A stretch of DNA of 64,000 nucleotides, from positions 9,424,001 to 9,488,000 of the forward strand of contig CM082598.2 of NCBI GenBank assembly GCA_040954595.2, in the 5' to 3' direction. Positions 43,441-55,139 of this stretch are shown here, piece by piece. Position numbers and translations under genes: made by a program. The number at the start of each line of letters is the position of its first letter. Position 1 is the stretch's first letter. Source of the stretch: Balanoglossus misakiensis (taxonomy: Eukaryota; Hemichordata). The notes beneath the pieces are model-generated. The model saw only the letters and a program-made list of their open reading frames with translations, was not told the origin of the DNA and did no database searches.

Positions 43441-44439
43441 AGTTGAAAGGGGAAAAAATAGATTACATATCTAAATGACGAAAAGAAGCTTATTCCAAAG
43501 GCTCAAAAATACGCATTCAGAATTAACTTTGCGTAAAATGTATCAAAATTGCATAGGCAGTTGAAAGCCTGTTATAGAACACCACCCTACATTGTTACAA
43601 AGTGTTATCTGTCATGTTGCCTGAGTGAAAATTGCAACATTTCTGTGTGTAAATGTTGCAAAGTTACGTGTGTACCTGCATTATTTTTAGCTTGTAAGCC
43701 TTGCTCAATACAATTTCCTTATCTCTAGTGGGTAAAGTCACTGCCTACAGGTGTACGCGTCCGTCATTATCTTTGCATAATTATGGTCAGAAATGCGTCA
43801 ACTGATATGTATAAAAAAATCCAATGGTTGAAGCATAATGATGTAACACTGGTATGGTCAGTGGTTGTGATTAATAGAATCTCAAACTCCCAATGCCCTG
43901 GGATCATATTTCTCACACGAGTTGGGGATTTTCTCAGTCCCAAACAAGTCGCAGGCAAGTGTGGAACAAAATATCCCTGGCGTGTGTGAGAAAAATAGCA
44001 TCAAGGACACTGTGGTCCCATTTGACGATTATGCGGAAACAGTGACACACCAGAATAAAAATTACAGGTGATATCCCAAGCAGATATGATTTAACCATAT
44101 AGAAATATCGAATTTAAAAAATTAACAAGGAACATGCCCAATAAACTGCCATGTGTCATGGCAGTCTTACAAGTGGTGCGAGAAAAATTTATTTTTGACC
44201 AAAAATTGTCTGTGCAAACACATATGACAAGCAACTTCTTTCAATCAGCCCTGGAACAGACAGACAGACACACACAGACAGACAAAGACGCTCACTGACC
44301 TGCCACTGGTAATTAAAAATTTAATAGCTGGTGGTCTCTGTAACAGCTGGCCTATTAAAGTTAAGAAAACATGTCTAAGTTGGGGGTAACAACTCCTTGT
44401 AAACAGTAACTTTCAAAACAACTGAAGAATTGGTTTAGG

Positions 44440-44950
44440 AGAAGATTTGCTAACCAAAAACAAAGAAACTTACAAAAAAACTGGCTAAATATTGAATATT
44501 TCTAATATCAGAATTGAATAAAAGTTGCACATGTATGTGTTATGAAATTGTATCCTAAATTTCAAAGCAATCAGAGAAAAAACAAATTTCAAAGCAGTTT
44601 TCAAGAAAATATTTGTTCAACAGTGGCAAAAATACAAATATGCAAATATCACCAAAATTGTACAATATCTTACTTCAATCACAAGGAACACGCCTGCCAA
44701 AGTTCAATGCAATGTGACACGCGGTTTCAGAGAAAACAATTTTTGACAAAAAATTCCCCAATAACACATTTATGCAAATATCAGAATTTTTTTAGGAACA
44801 TCTTACTTGGGTTACCCTTAGGAACATGCCTACCAAATTGCAAAGCAATCTGGCATGCGGTTTAAGAAAAAAAAAATTGACCAAAAGTGGCAAAAATTGT
44901 TCAAAATGCTAAATATGCAAATTTTGCAACAATTTAAACAAAACTATGGT
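44440..44950. repeat. Inverted repeat S, left arm (about 510 bp)
   Basis: Blocks such as AAAAACAAAGAAACTTACAA, CTAAATATTGAATATTTCT and GGCATGCGGTTT appear in inverse order and orientation at 48125-48660. The two arms are 3.2 kb apart. The match stops at 44950, where LINE-derived sequence begins. Confidence 0.75.
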
Positions 44951-45372
44951 TACTCAAATGTCTTAAAAACTAATTATCAGCCAGACGTTTTTACAAAATA
45001 CAAATGCTATCGGAACATGCTTACAAATATTCTGAAAAAGGCTAAGCAAAATTATTATTCTGACCAGTTTACATACTATCAAGCAGATACCCAGTGTGAC
45101 ATTGGTCAATGGCACACTGGGTGATCAGGGTAGTCTGCCGACCAGCTGAAGACATTTGTAAACTACATGGTAGATTTACATGTTTACCACCACCCCTCAA
45201 AATATCATTAATAATTTTCCATGTCTTACTAGTATCTGCTTGATAGTATGTAAACTGGTCAGAATAATAATTGTGCTTAGCCTTTTTCAGAATATTTGTA
45301 AGCATGTTCCGATAGCATTTGTATTTTGTAAAGATGTCTGGCTGATAATTAGTTTTTAAGACATTTGAGTAG
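44951..45372. repeat. Palindromic duplication of a LINE segment
   Basis: 44951-45091 and 45231-45372 are inverted copies of the same about 141 bp (for example AACTAATTATCAGCCAGACG and its complement with TGTCTGGCTGATAATTAG). The 140-bp spacer contains a smaller palindrome, CCAGTGTGACATTGGTCAAT and its complement, at 45091-45120. It can form a long hairpin. Confidence 0.85.
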
Positions 45373-46330
45373 AGCTTGTGTTTCTGGTCAATTGATTTTT
45401 TTATTCCAGCAGTTATCCACGGTTTCCGTATTTTTCTTGTTGAACTAAGCTTTTTAGAAAGCAATGGAGCATGCTTATTACAAATATTCGAGAAAATGGT
45501 TTAAAATGAGTCATATGCTGTATTAGCATCAGTACTCTCATACACAGCTGCCCAATTGACACTGTTCAACTCGTCTTGAAATAAACCTATATTAAAATTA
45601 CGGTAGTCCCTAAAGGTAACACTCTTTGGTTTTTGGAAATAAATACGAAGATCCCCAAAGATGGCAAATATAGGCAAATGGTCAGCAAGATGAACATCAA
45701 CAGTTCCACAATTAACAAAATGACTATGTATATTTGTATATATGATCAATAACCGTTCTTGAGTGATCTGATATGCGTGTTGGCACAGTGATCATTTGAG
45801 TTAGGTTAAAAGAAGACATGCTATTATTAAGATCAACCGTTTCATATGCATATCATACGCATTTACATTAAAGTCCCCCACAAGTATGCACTGCATCTTC
45901 TTGCGGTCAATATCAGTCAATACAGATTCAAGACTTTCAAGGAATTCATTGGTTTCCTATACACTACTCCAAGAATGAGTGATTTCTTCTTTGGCAACTC
46001 AAATTTCAGCCAGATAGATTCAGAATGATTTACAGTCGCTTCAATGGAGGTATAATTTAAAAATGAGTGTATATATGCCCCAACTCCCCCACCCCGCTGG
46101 TCATTTCGACATTTTGTTTCCAAATGATAGCCTTCTAAGCAATAAAGCTCTTTATTTTGAACCTGCCAGATCTCTGATTATGCTATAACTTTGATTTTTG
46201 ATTCATCAAGGGATTCATAAAACAGTTTAAAGTCATGAAAATTTCGACTGAGGGACCGAATATTACCAAGTTCGTTCTCTGTGATATTTTCGGCTCGCTT
46301 GACGTTTTTAACTGTCTATTCGGATCGATG
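45092..46330 (-). pseudogene. LINE endonuclease (AP-endonuclease type) and linker, broken
   Basis: Read on the minus strand: ENELGNIRSLSRNFHDFKLF (N-terminal NIRSL signature), a stop, then CRNDQRGGGVGAYIHSFLNY and KKSLILGVVYRKP. Then comes ADHLPIFAIF with the D-H catalytic pair, and KPWITAGIKKSIDQKHKLY, which is the linker before reverse transcriptase. These are the ordered marks of a CR1/Jockey-group LINE ORF2. Several stops and frame changes separate them. The reverse transcriptase that should follow is replaced by the inverted duplication at 44951-45091, so the element is dead. Confidence 0.75.
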
Positions 46331-46339
46331 TACTGGCCG

Positions 46340-48000
46340 CGGGGCTATGCGCATTCGTCGACGGGGCGTTGCTACATGATGGCCGCCGAACGTGAAAAGC
46401 TTTACCGTAGGCCAACATACCGTTGCAGCTTTTCTATTCGTTCTATTACAACTCAGTTTTCTTCTCAAATATGTACAGTATTTTTTTAAATCCCACACCA
46501 CTGACCAAACGGCAAATAAATGAAAAGCAGAAGACATTTTTACTTTACGCACAGTGAGTACAAGAAACCTACAACTACATGCATGTTTGTAAATATGTGG
46601 TTAGTTACGCAAGTCAAACGGCACGCGTCCTTGACTACCACATAAAAAATCGTATGTAAGTGCTTGAAAGAAAATTTTACTGCCACTGGAATAGTACCGA
46701 AGCGAGCGGAATGTCGTTGGTCTTTTTCAGGAACGTGTTGACTGTAATAGGGTTATTCTAAAATTTAGCATTTCAGTAAGTTGCGATCACCACGGCCTTC
46801 ACATACGGATAGGGATGCGTTAGGCGCCTATGAGATAGTACAGTTAGTACAATTTCACACACATTACGTAATTATTATTCTTTCAAAATATACACATAAC
46901 AAAGCTGTGCGCTCGCTGTTTAGTCTGCCTGCTAACTTCAAACTACGTCGCCCGAGTACAATCGTTGGCAACAGTACGCCATGATGCCAGCTGACATACA
47001 GAGTGAAAAAACACCCAAAAAACGCAACTTGGAACAAAATCGATAGTACTTTCCTCACAGAACGATGCTAACATACATGAACTTATAAAAATTCGATTGG
47101 TTTTTCGTTCGAACGGAGTTTCCTTTACCTAACGGAGTTTCCTTTACATAAGTCGATTGCGCACAGAAAGCTACATGCGTGACACTGCTATTTTGACCAT
47201 GTTTTGCTGACTGAGAGAGGGTTAAACCAGAAGTGACGTCGTGACACACACCACCTTCTCTGCAATCAAGTGATCTTGTTGTTATGGTGACTTTTGAAAT
47301 TGGGTTGGCAGAATGTAACAATTTTATGCAAATTAAAAGAACTGCATTCATGCCATGGCGATTATCAAGAATGTATCAGTTTTCCATGACCTTGTTTTCT
47401 TACTTCAGAAGGAAAGTCATTCAATATGTACAGAGACTGTTTATTTGAGTAGTGTGCCTAGCCACAGATGGGGAAGTGTAGGCAGAAATCTGAAGAAATA
47501 TATACATGTACCACTTCAATTTATTTCACTATTAATGGTTTCACAATCTTATATTTTGGCAGCTAAACTGAAACTTTTAAAATCAAACAAGAAATTTTTT
47601 TCTCAGGTATAGTATTAAAAAAAGACACTATTGTTTTTGCAGTTGCATTTATTTTATTCATTTCACTCTACTTGCCAGGGGAGCAGTTAATCAGTCACTC
47701 TCCTACCAATTGTGTAATTAATTTCAGGAGAGTTATTTTCAGCTCTCCAGCATTTTTAAATTACATGCCCTGAAAGTTATGCAAGCTGGTGTCTTCCTCT
47801 GCAAAATCTACCAATTTAAAGTAGAAAAAACTGTAACTGTTAATATGTTGTCAAATTCACATGTAAATTGTTGTAATTTACTTATGCTGTTTTTAATATG
47901 GAATGAAGGCATTTAGTAAGTTAACGTTCAAAATTGTCATTCCTTGATGTTTACCTAATTAACATAAACTATGCAAATTATGATTCTCCCCTACTTTGAC
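46340..48000. other. Intron 6 between the inverted repeats, no gene recognised
   Basis: Contains a short direct duplication ACGGAGTTTCCTTTAC at 47112-47150. Otherwise it is unique AT-rich DNA with short frames of no recognisable content. Confidence 0.4.
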
Positions 48001-48660
48001 CAAATCCCCCCTTAATTTAGACTAAGGACATTCCCCCTTCTCTCAACATCCTGGAGAAAACACTGCTTATGGGATCGGTTGCGTCTGTATGGATGTATGT
48101 CTGTATGTCCGTCCACATCAAAAAATTGGTTGTCAGAGTAACCATAGTTTTGTTCAAATTGTTGGAATATTTGCATATTGATAATTTTGAGCAATATTTG
48201 CCATTTTTGGTCAAAACATTTTTTCTTTAAAACCGCATGCCAGATTGCTTTGCAATTTGGTAGGCATGTTCATACGGCTAGGGGTATATGTTGTAAAAAA
48301 TGTGATATTTGCATAAATGTGTTATCGGGGAAACTTTTGCAATTTTTGTCAAGACATGTTTTCTCTGAAACCGCTTGTCACATTGCATTGAACTTTGGCT
48401 GGCATGTTCCTTGTAGAGATTGAAGTAAGATATTGGACAATTTTGGTGATATTTGCATATTTATGTTTCTGCCACTTTTGAACAAATATTTTCTGTGAAA
48501 CTGCTTGTTGGATTGCTTTGAAATTAGTTTTTTCTCTGATTGCTTTGAAATTTAGGATACAATTTCATAACACATACATGTATATGTGCAACTTTTATTC
48601 AATTCTGATATCAGAAATATTCAATATTTAGCGAGTTTTTTTGTAAGTTTCTTTGTTTTT
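48001..48660. repeat. Inverted repeat S, right arm
   Basis: Inverse of 44440-44950, but extends about 130 bp further inward (to about 48001) past the point where the left arm is cut by LINE sequence. That suggests the left arm lost its inner part when the LINE segment arrived. Confidence 0.75.
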
Positions 48661-48888
48661 GGACTGTTAGTGTGAAAGGTAGGTCATTTGAAAACCAGGC
48701 AATAGATGAAGTTCAAGAAAGTAACATTAACAGAAAGTTAAACAACTTAGGCCAAAACAAACAATATGTGCTCTTTAGAGCTTCGTAAACACGGAAGTAA
48801 AATTATTGATGTCAAATATACAAAATTTGTGAAAATTCTGCGAATCACGTGAGAACTATGACGAAATCGCACGCATCACGCAATAACT

Positions 48889-49394
48889 ATGACGTCATTC
48901 TTCTATACTGGTAGCCAGAGAAATAGAAAAAAATTGCAAGAGATTTCCCTTCCTACCTACCCTATTTTTGAAAACCATGTAATCGGAACAGCACATATTA
49001 TTTTTTTTTTTGGCCTTACTACAAGACCATCACATTTCAGGACGGTTGAGCTGGCTAATTTCATGGCATGTATGGAAAGGGTTGTGACAACCTCACAGGA
49101 GTTTTTCTCCAAAGTTACAAAATCAGTTACAAACAGAGTGCAGAAAATAATGGATCACCTCAGTGAAAAGTCTGTTTTCACAATAAATAATGAGAAATGA
49201 AACCTTGTCAATATTTTGAAAACTGATAACACTGAAATTGATGACATAAGGCAAAGGGGGATCTGCTTGCTATTCCAGTGGATGGCAAAGAGCGAATGAA
49301 AACATATGTGAGACAAAATCTGCTCAATACAGAAAAGCAGCAAATAAACAAAAACAAGAAGATGAACACATTCTCCAAATACTACAAGTAGACA
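48889..49394 (+). pseudogene. Unrecognised coding-like fragment, left part
   Basis: A 103-residue frame at 48889-49200 ends with FMACMERVVTTSQEFFSKVT and RVQKIMDHLSEKSVF. In another frame near 49255-49380 it continues as LLAIPVDGKERMKTYVRQNL and KKMNTFSKYYK. Composition is protein-like, but I recognise no family and no splice borders. It is interrupted at 49395 by a family A element and may resume at 50618. It could be a decayed transposase or a captured gene piece. Confidence 0.3.
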
Positions 49395-49403
49395 ACAAAA
49401 AGC

Positions 49404-50608
49404 CAATCTGATTAAAATCAGATGTAGGGAACGGCGACTTGTTTTTTTTTATGCTGTCGCCTCACACTACATCTGACCAACTCTCAATGGAGATCCCGCT
49501 GAACTCTCGCGTTCCGACCTGGCCAATCAGATTGCGTGTTATGCTGACTAAAGAATTGCACTGGTAGATGGGAGAAATGTTGTTGTTGACTTCGAGTATC
49601 GCACAGAATACGAAAGATTGGCTTTCTCTTGTGAACAATTACATGTAATCCCATGATATCTTTCTTTGTTTGGCGTCATTGTATACGAGGGGTTTTCGCA
49701 GAGCAGTGAAACGTAGAGCTGTAGCCATATACAAATGATGAACTGTCGTTGATCATTTATAAACTCTCCTAACAAGTCATGTTCGCCCTCGTAGTCATGC
49801 TGCCAGTCGGGAAAATGACATACTTCATGTAAAAGTTTATAAAAAATAAACCAAATTTCACTGCCATGTATCCCAAACAATTTATGTGACAGATTTTTAA
49901 AAAGAACGCTAACTTCGGCTAAGGAATGTCAAGTCATAGCTCCGCGTTCAGGTCTGTGTGTTCCCGATGCACCACATCCCTGCATAAGGCACCATAGACA
50001 AAACTGGTGCGTCTGCGGACGCCCGACCGCAGCTTTTTCTGTCGAAATTCGATTTTATCGAAGCAAAATCCTTTCCCTGTCTATTTCAACCGACCCCAAA
50101 TATGATGCGATTAACTTCTTCTAACGTCCGTGTAACGCCGGGAACACACAGACCTGCACGCAGAGCTAGTCAAGTCAGTGCAGTCGGTCGGTACACTCTG
50201 AAGATCGTGGCGACAGAATCTCTCTGGGACGGCCTTACACAAATGTAATCGATTCTCTAACAATTTTACTGCGACTTGTTGCCACGTCTTATACATTTCG
50301 TTGACCGGTGGAATATAGAGGTTCAGTCGTCACGCTGAACTGGCTCGAAACCATTCCCCACGCTGATTCGACTCTCGCGCCCGGGATATATGTCTGTGGT
50401 AGCTCCATGGTAACAACCGCAAGGGGCCAGGTCATGTGATTGTGGGTTGCCTATCATTTGCTATAAGGCGCCTTCTGATTGGATTAGATACCCAGTAATT
50501 CTCGCAGAGTTCAGCGAGATCTCCATTGAGAGTTGGTCAGATGTAGTGTGAGGCGACAGCATAAAAAAACCAAGTCGCCGTTCCCTACATCTGATTTTAA
50601 TCAGATTG
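49404..50608 (-). mobile_element. Family A element, copy 3 (1.2 kb, perfect 9-bp duplication)
   Basis: Opposite orientation to copies 1 and 2. Flanked by ACAAAAAGC at 49395-49403 and 50609-50617. The shared frame runs on the minus strand at 49548-49880: FYKLLHEVCHFPDWQHDYEG, then NDQRQFIICIWLQL and TMTPNKERYHGITCN, about 110 residues without a stop. It is a non-autonomous element by size; no catalytic transposase motif is visible. Confidence 0.92.
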
Positions 50609-50617
50609 ACAAAAAGC

Positions 50618-51085
50618 ATGCCTTTGACAAACTGAGATATTACTCAAATGTGCTTAAAAGAAATGAAAAGGTCTGGTTAGCTGCGGTACACAGCTGTACC
50701 GTGGGGGGCAGCTGAAAAACTTTTCACAAAAGGCGTTTTGGGACCAGAAATAATCAGTGTTCAGGCTTATATAGAGTGTTTTATTGAATTATGCTCACTT
50801 TGTTTTCTGTTGCCGTTCAAATGTTCCTACACCAGTCGCGTCGTTGCAGCTGCACGATTAGAATGGGGGGGGGGGGGGGGGGGGTTGGCCCGCAGCTGTC
50901 CGTGGGGGGTATTCAGCCCCCCCCCCCCCATCTTAGAAAAAGAAACAAGAGTAGTTTTAAAGATGCTATTTTTTCAGAGGTTGGATTTGCATTTGCTGAC
51001 CAATGTTTACCTGTGCATCTAGAAATCCTTGTTAATGTATTAAGATTTTTGCATGAAGGCCTTCCATGTGATGAAAACATGTGAT
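50618..51085 (+). pseudogene. Unrecognised coding-like fragment, right part
   Basis: Directly after the family A copy: KKHAFDKLRYYSNVLKRNEK. After G-rich palindromic sequence (50835-50932), DAIFSEVGFAFADQCLPVHL and EILVNVLRFLHEGLPCDENM follow. The wording looks protein-like, and the order suggests the same decayed source as 48889-49394. No function can be given. Confidence 0.3.
50680..50932. repeat. G-tract and C-tract palindromic sequence
   Basis: CAGCTGTACCGTGGGGGGCAG at 50690, and a 20-plus G run at 50864 paired with a C run at 50916-50930. Similar to the hairpin at 11504-11573. Confidence 0.55.
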
Positions 51086-51089
51086 GACC

Positions 51090-51297
51090 AGCTCACATTG
51101 ATATCTCACGTTCTGACCCGGTCAATGAGATTGCACGTTATGTCGATCTACCTTAAAAACCTATCGTTCTCTATAAGGCACTTCTGATTGGTTTACTGGC
51201 TCAGTAAAGCCAGAGATTTCAACTGGAGCTTCTATGGGAGTTGATCAGAGGCAGTGTGAGGCGACAGCATAAGAATACCGTACCGTTCTGTACAGCT
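51090..51297. mobile_element. Diverged terminal fragment of family A
   Basis: Phrases such as AGGCAGTGTGAGGCGACAGC, AAGGCACTTCTGATTGGTTTA and the GTTATG block match the terminal 300 bp of family A copies with many changes. The outer end is lost. Confidence 0.55.
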
Positions 51298-51367
51298 TTT
51301 TAGTGCACGCCAAATTCTATTGTTCTCAGTGCCAGATGTATAATAATGTATGTATTATCATTTGCAG

Positions 51368-51565
51368 AAATCTGGCAATGACAACTAAGAAGTATATCAA
51401 CCAGTTCCCGTGTGAGTCACTTCTCACAACTAAAGACATGTTTGCAAAGACAGCAAGAAGAGCTACCCCATCTGATCCAAATGGACCCAAATGGCTTGCA
51501 AAAACATTTGATCTTCTGTTGGAACTCCCACGATTTGTGTCGTATTTTCAACAAAAACAACAAAG
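51368..51565 (+). CDS. TTLL12: TTLL12 exon 7
   Basis: Residues 348-413 plus two bases. The acceptor is CATTTGCAG|A and the donor is CAAAG|GTAATT. It encodes KYINQFPCESLLTTKDMFAK, matching the family's LLNQFPCE.LLT.KD, then GPKWLAKTFDLLLELPRFVS and YFQQKQ, matching P.WL..TF.L..ELP.FVSYFQQ. This is part of the TTL-like domain. The exon borders and phase agree with exons 6 and 8. Confidence 0.93.
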
Positions 51566-51619
51566 GTAATTAAAGCAGGCATATTGATATGTGTTGATTC
51601 CATGACAGTTACTTCAACA

Positions 51620-51755
51620 CATGGTTGGCAGGCTGGTTGGTGGGTTGGTTGGTTGGTGGGTTGGTTGGTGGGCTGATTGATTGATTTGTTGGCTGATTGG
51701 TTGGTTGGCTGGCTGATTGGTTGGTGGGTTGATTGGTTGGCTTGTTGGTTTATCA
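51620..51755. repeat. (GGTT)n-type microsatellite
   Basis: Imperfect GGTT, GGCT and GATT units over about 135 bp, 55 bp after the exon 7 donor. Confidence 0.9.
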
Positions 51756-52472
51756 CATGCACAGTCTTCTTATTTTTTCGTTAGAAGAAAGTAGGATAAA
51801 AATATACCAGTATCTTGCTAAAATATTTGATGGGTCTTGCACTTTATTTTTGCGGGATTAAAGCCCAACTGAAAAGTAAACAAAAATGGTTGAAAAAGTG
51901 ATTTTCACTAATTTTTAATGCACTGAAAACATGAGCAAAACAATTACGACAGAAAAAATGTTTCAGCGTGTATTTTTGGCAAAAACGATAATTTCCCGAA
52001 GTTCAGAACATTTTCCCGCGAAAACTCAAACCCGGAAGTGTGACGTCAATTCAAGAACCGCCCTGTTGTTGTCCTATCTGTCGATGTCGTACATGAAAGA
52101 AAATGGCGGTCGCCTGGCCTCGAGCACCTGTCGAATAACGATGAATAAATATTAGAAAGTGCAGGAGAAGAAGATATATATGACAGTTGTTGTAGTTGTA
52201 CGCTGAATACGTCGTCTATTGCGAACTGTATCTTTCTTTCAGCCGTTGCATAATCCTTGCCACTTGATTGCCCCACAAAACACGACCGGTTTCAATATTA
52301 CATTACCGGAGCCTGTTATGGATCTGGCCCTGCATTACACTAAACTCGACCCGTCTGTTGGTTTGTTTCTGCAATAACCCAAACTGTTTAATTAAGCAAC
52401 CATTCTTTATCCTATCCCGAGTATTTTGTGTGCTTACTGCCAAAGCCAGACATTTTCGCTATGCTACTACAC

Positions 52473-52970
52473 TAGCTGCAATGATTGTAGCGGGTGCTGC
52501 TAGTTTGAGTGGCGTGTTCGCAGCCTACCGCTACAAGGCCTAGTGTGTAATTTTCCAATCAACTTTCTGTCGTTGGCTCAGTATCGGGGTTTAACTCTTA
52601 CCTCAGATAAAATTTGAAAACCAAACGGTTGTATCCCCCCCCCCCAAAAAAAACACCTTCGACGCCCAAATTTTCCCCAAAAGTATCCTACTTCCATTAA
52701 AAAAACAATAAATCCACTGAAGTTTTGCCGATGTGTTCCGCCATGTTTCAGCGAACATGGCAGACAAAGTTTGAAAACATTGGCGAAATTTTTTTGGGGG
52801 GATACAACCGTTTGGTTTTCAAATTTTATCGGAGGTAAGAGTTAAACCCCGTAACTCAGCTGTCGACGGAAAGTTGATTGGAAAATTACACACTACTAGG
52901 CCTTGTAGCGGTAGGCTGCGAACACACCAGTCAACCTAGGAGGCTGCACCCGCTACAATCATTGCAGCTA
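52473..52970. mobile_element. Family E element, copy 2
   Basis: Same ends as 11649-12030 (TAGCTGCAATGATTGTAGCG). It is almost fully palindromic: GGGGTTTAACTCTTACCTC in the left half is the inverse of GAGGTAAGAGTTAAACCCC in the right half. The flanks TACTACACT and TACTACTCT differ at one base in nine if one shared T is counted on the left. Confidence 0.75.
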
Positions 52971-53433
52971 TACTACTCTATTCCGTACTCTTGATTGGCT
53001 GAGACCGTACCACGTGACATAGAAAACGTGATATTACATGGTTGACAGAGTCTATGGCCCGTAGGTAGGGGCTACGGGCCAGGGATACGCGCGCAGTGAG
53101 GGGATATTGCCTGCTGAGAAAAGTTTTTAGGTTCTGCGCATCTTTTCTGCGCATAACAAACTGTCGTTCAATGGCTTCCTTCATGATCAGTCAACTCCCG
53201 CATATATGCCTTCAAAGCGACACACAGGATTAACATCTGTTCAACTAGATGATATTTTACTGCAAACGGACGGTAAATACACCAAAGTCGCAACCAACAG
53301 CGTGGTTTCCTCAAAATTATTTGTGTTCTAAGTACAGCAAGACATTTTAGTTCACTGCAACATACGACATGGACACAACCCTGAAAATGTTCTTCTATGC
53401 TGTATGTACATTCAAATGTACGGTGTAATAAAA

Positions 53434-53494
53434 TTAATAACACATGATGCTCCGACAATATCATGATCTTTAGCCTGCCCTCGGGCTGGTGATC

Positions 53495-53530
<36 letters not shown>

Positions 53531-53651
53531 CTCTGACCATAAAATAGATGATACCCTTGCCTGTGGCTCGGGCATCATCAATATTATGGTCAGAGATCAC
53601 CATCCCTCGAGCAGGCTAAAGATCATGATCCCTTGCTAACATGTGTTATTA
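53434..53651. mobile_element. Hairpin element P with (AAT)n loop region
   Basis: AATAACACATG at the left pairs with CATGTGTTATT at the right. The inner arms are ATCATGATCTTTAGCCTGCC and GCAGGCTAAAGATCATGAT. An (AAT)n run lies at 53497-53530 and a second, inner hairpin (CTCTGACCATAA with TTATGGTCAGAG) follows it. Confidence 0.7.
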
Positions 53652-53979
53652 TTTAACTACTAGCATGTAGGGCTAGGCAAAGCTGTAGCTATTTTAAAGA
53701 CGATTGCAGTTGATTGTTTGATACTGCGACATGCTGTTGGCCATCATGCCGACCCGATGTGTAAGTAACTACTACATTATTAATCAATAAATTTAATTTT
53801 TTTTTTGGGTGGGTACAAAACGACAGAATTTTCGCGATAACTACCGGGGAAACAATTCAATGAACCTATGACTATGTTCATTAGTGCTTGTACGATGCGC
53901 CGGGCCGTGTGTGTTTCGGAAGTGACATCAAGATGTTTCTGCCGTGGTCTATGCAGTCTCGCTTTACAATGACCTAAGT

Positions 53980-55136
53980 TGATATACGCATGGATGTAAA
54001 AAGAGAAGGACTTAGGACTGTCCATTGAGCTATTGTTCAGGTGATGGTTGCCGCCGCTCCGTTATCTCCTAATACTCTGTAATACTTTAAGCGGATTACT
54101 TCCGTAATTTATTCAAGAGTGGGTTCGGGTACTATATTCGGTACTGTTCGGGTGTTTCCGTTGGAGTCAAGTGATCATATAAACATCAGGCTGCATGGAA
54201 CGCGCATGTGCGTGGCCTTTGACTTTGAACCATCAAGGAGATTTGGCCCGTATGCACCAAATCTACGCTGAAAAAAACATGAATTGCGTCTTTGGCCAAG
54301 CTGGTAGCTCTTGTCATGTAGTCCACAAATTACAACATACATTTAAGGTTTTATGTCGATCGAACAGATATTGTAGGCACCGTTTGGTTTACCGGCAATT
54401 CCACTCAAAGTCGACGATTGTGGAAGCGATCATTAAATGTGTAATCCTATGGCGATAAAGTAACCGCACATCGCGAAAAATGGCAAAATCCGAACGTGGA
54501 TAGCGAAAATGGCCATGTGCTTCTGCCTATAAGACGCACATTTTCTGAAAGTTTATTGCTTCGTCTCCACTTTACTGCAAAAATTAGACGTAGGACCCTT
54601 GTACTTTTAACGTGAGAGTTGTTTTAAAATGTCTTGTTTTTGAAAATGCTTTGATGGTTTACGTGTAATCCTATGGCGATAGAGTACCGCACTTCGCGAA
54701 AATTGGCAAAACCCGAACGTGGATAGCGAAAATGGCCATGTGCTCCTGCATATAAGACGCACATTTTCTGAAAGTTTATTGCTTCGTCTCCACTTAAATG
54801 CAAAAATTAGACGTAGGACCCTTGAACTTTTAAAGTGAGAGTGATTTGGTCAAATATGCGTCGATTTTTTCTGTTTTCACTTCTTTATTTTCGTTACATC
54901 GAGACAAAAAAATGGTGATAATTTTACAGTAATTTACCACTTCTTTGTGACTTAAACAGCAAGTTTTCGTGAGTACTGCTAAGAGTACCCGAGGGTGTGT
55001 GTCACTGTGTACGTCGACAGCGGCAACGGTCACCCGACGTCAAAGGACAGCGTAGACAAAGAGAACACAATAGGTGTGAATGGGCTTAAGCGGCAGTCCG
55101 AAGTCCTTCTCTTTTTACGTCCATGATATACGGGAA
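53980..55136. repeat. Inverted repeats framing a 228-bp tandem duplication
   Basis: GATGTAAAAAGAGAAGGACT near 53993 and the inverse AGTCCTTCTCTTTTTACGTC near 55100 mark the ends. Between them, 54436-54615 and 54664-54848 are two direct copies of a unit with GTAATCCTATGGCGATA, GAACGTGGATAGCGAAAATG and TGCTTCGTCTCCACTT. This may be a transposable element, but no coding part or target duplication is seen. Confidence 0.55.
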
Positions 55137-55139
55137 GAC

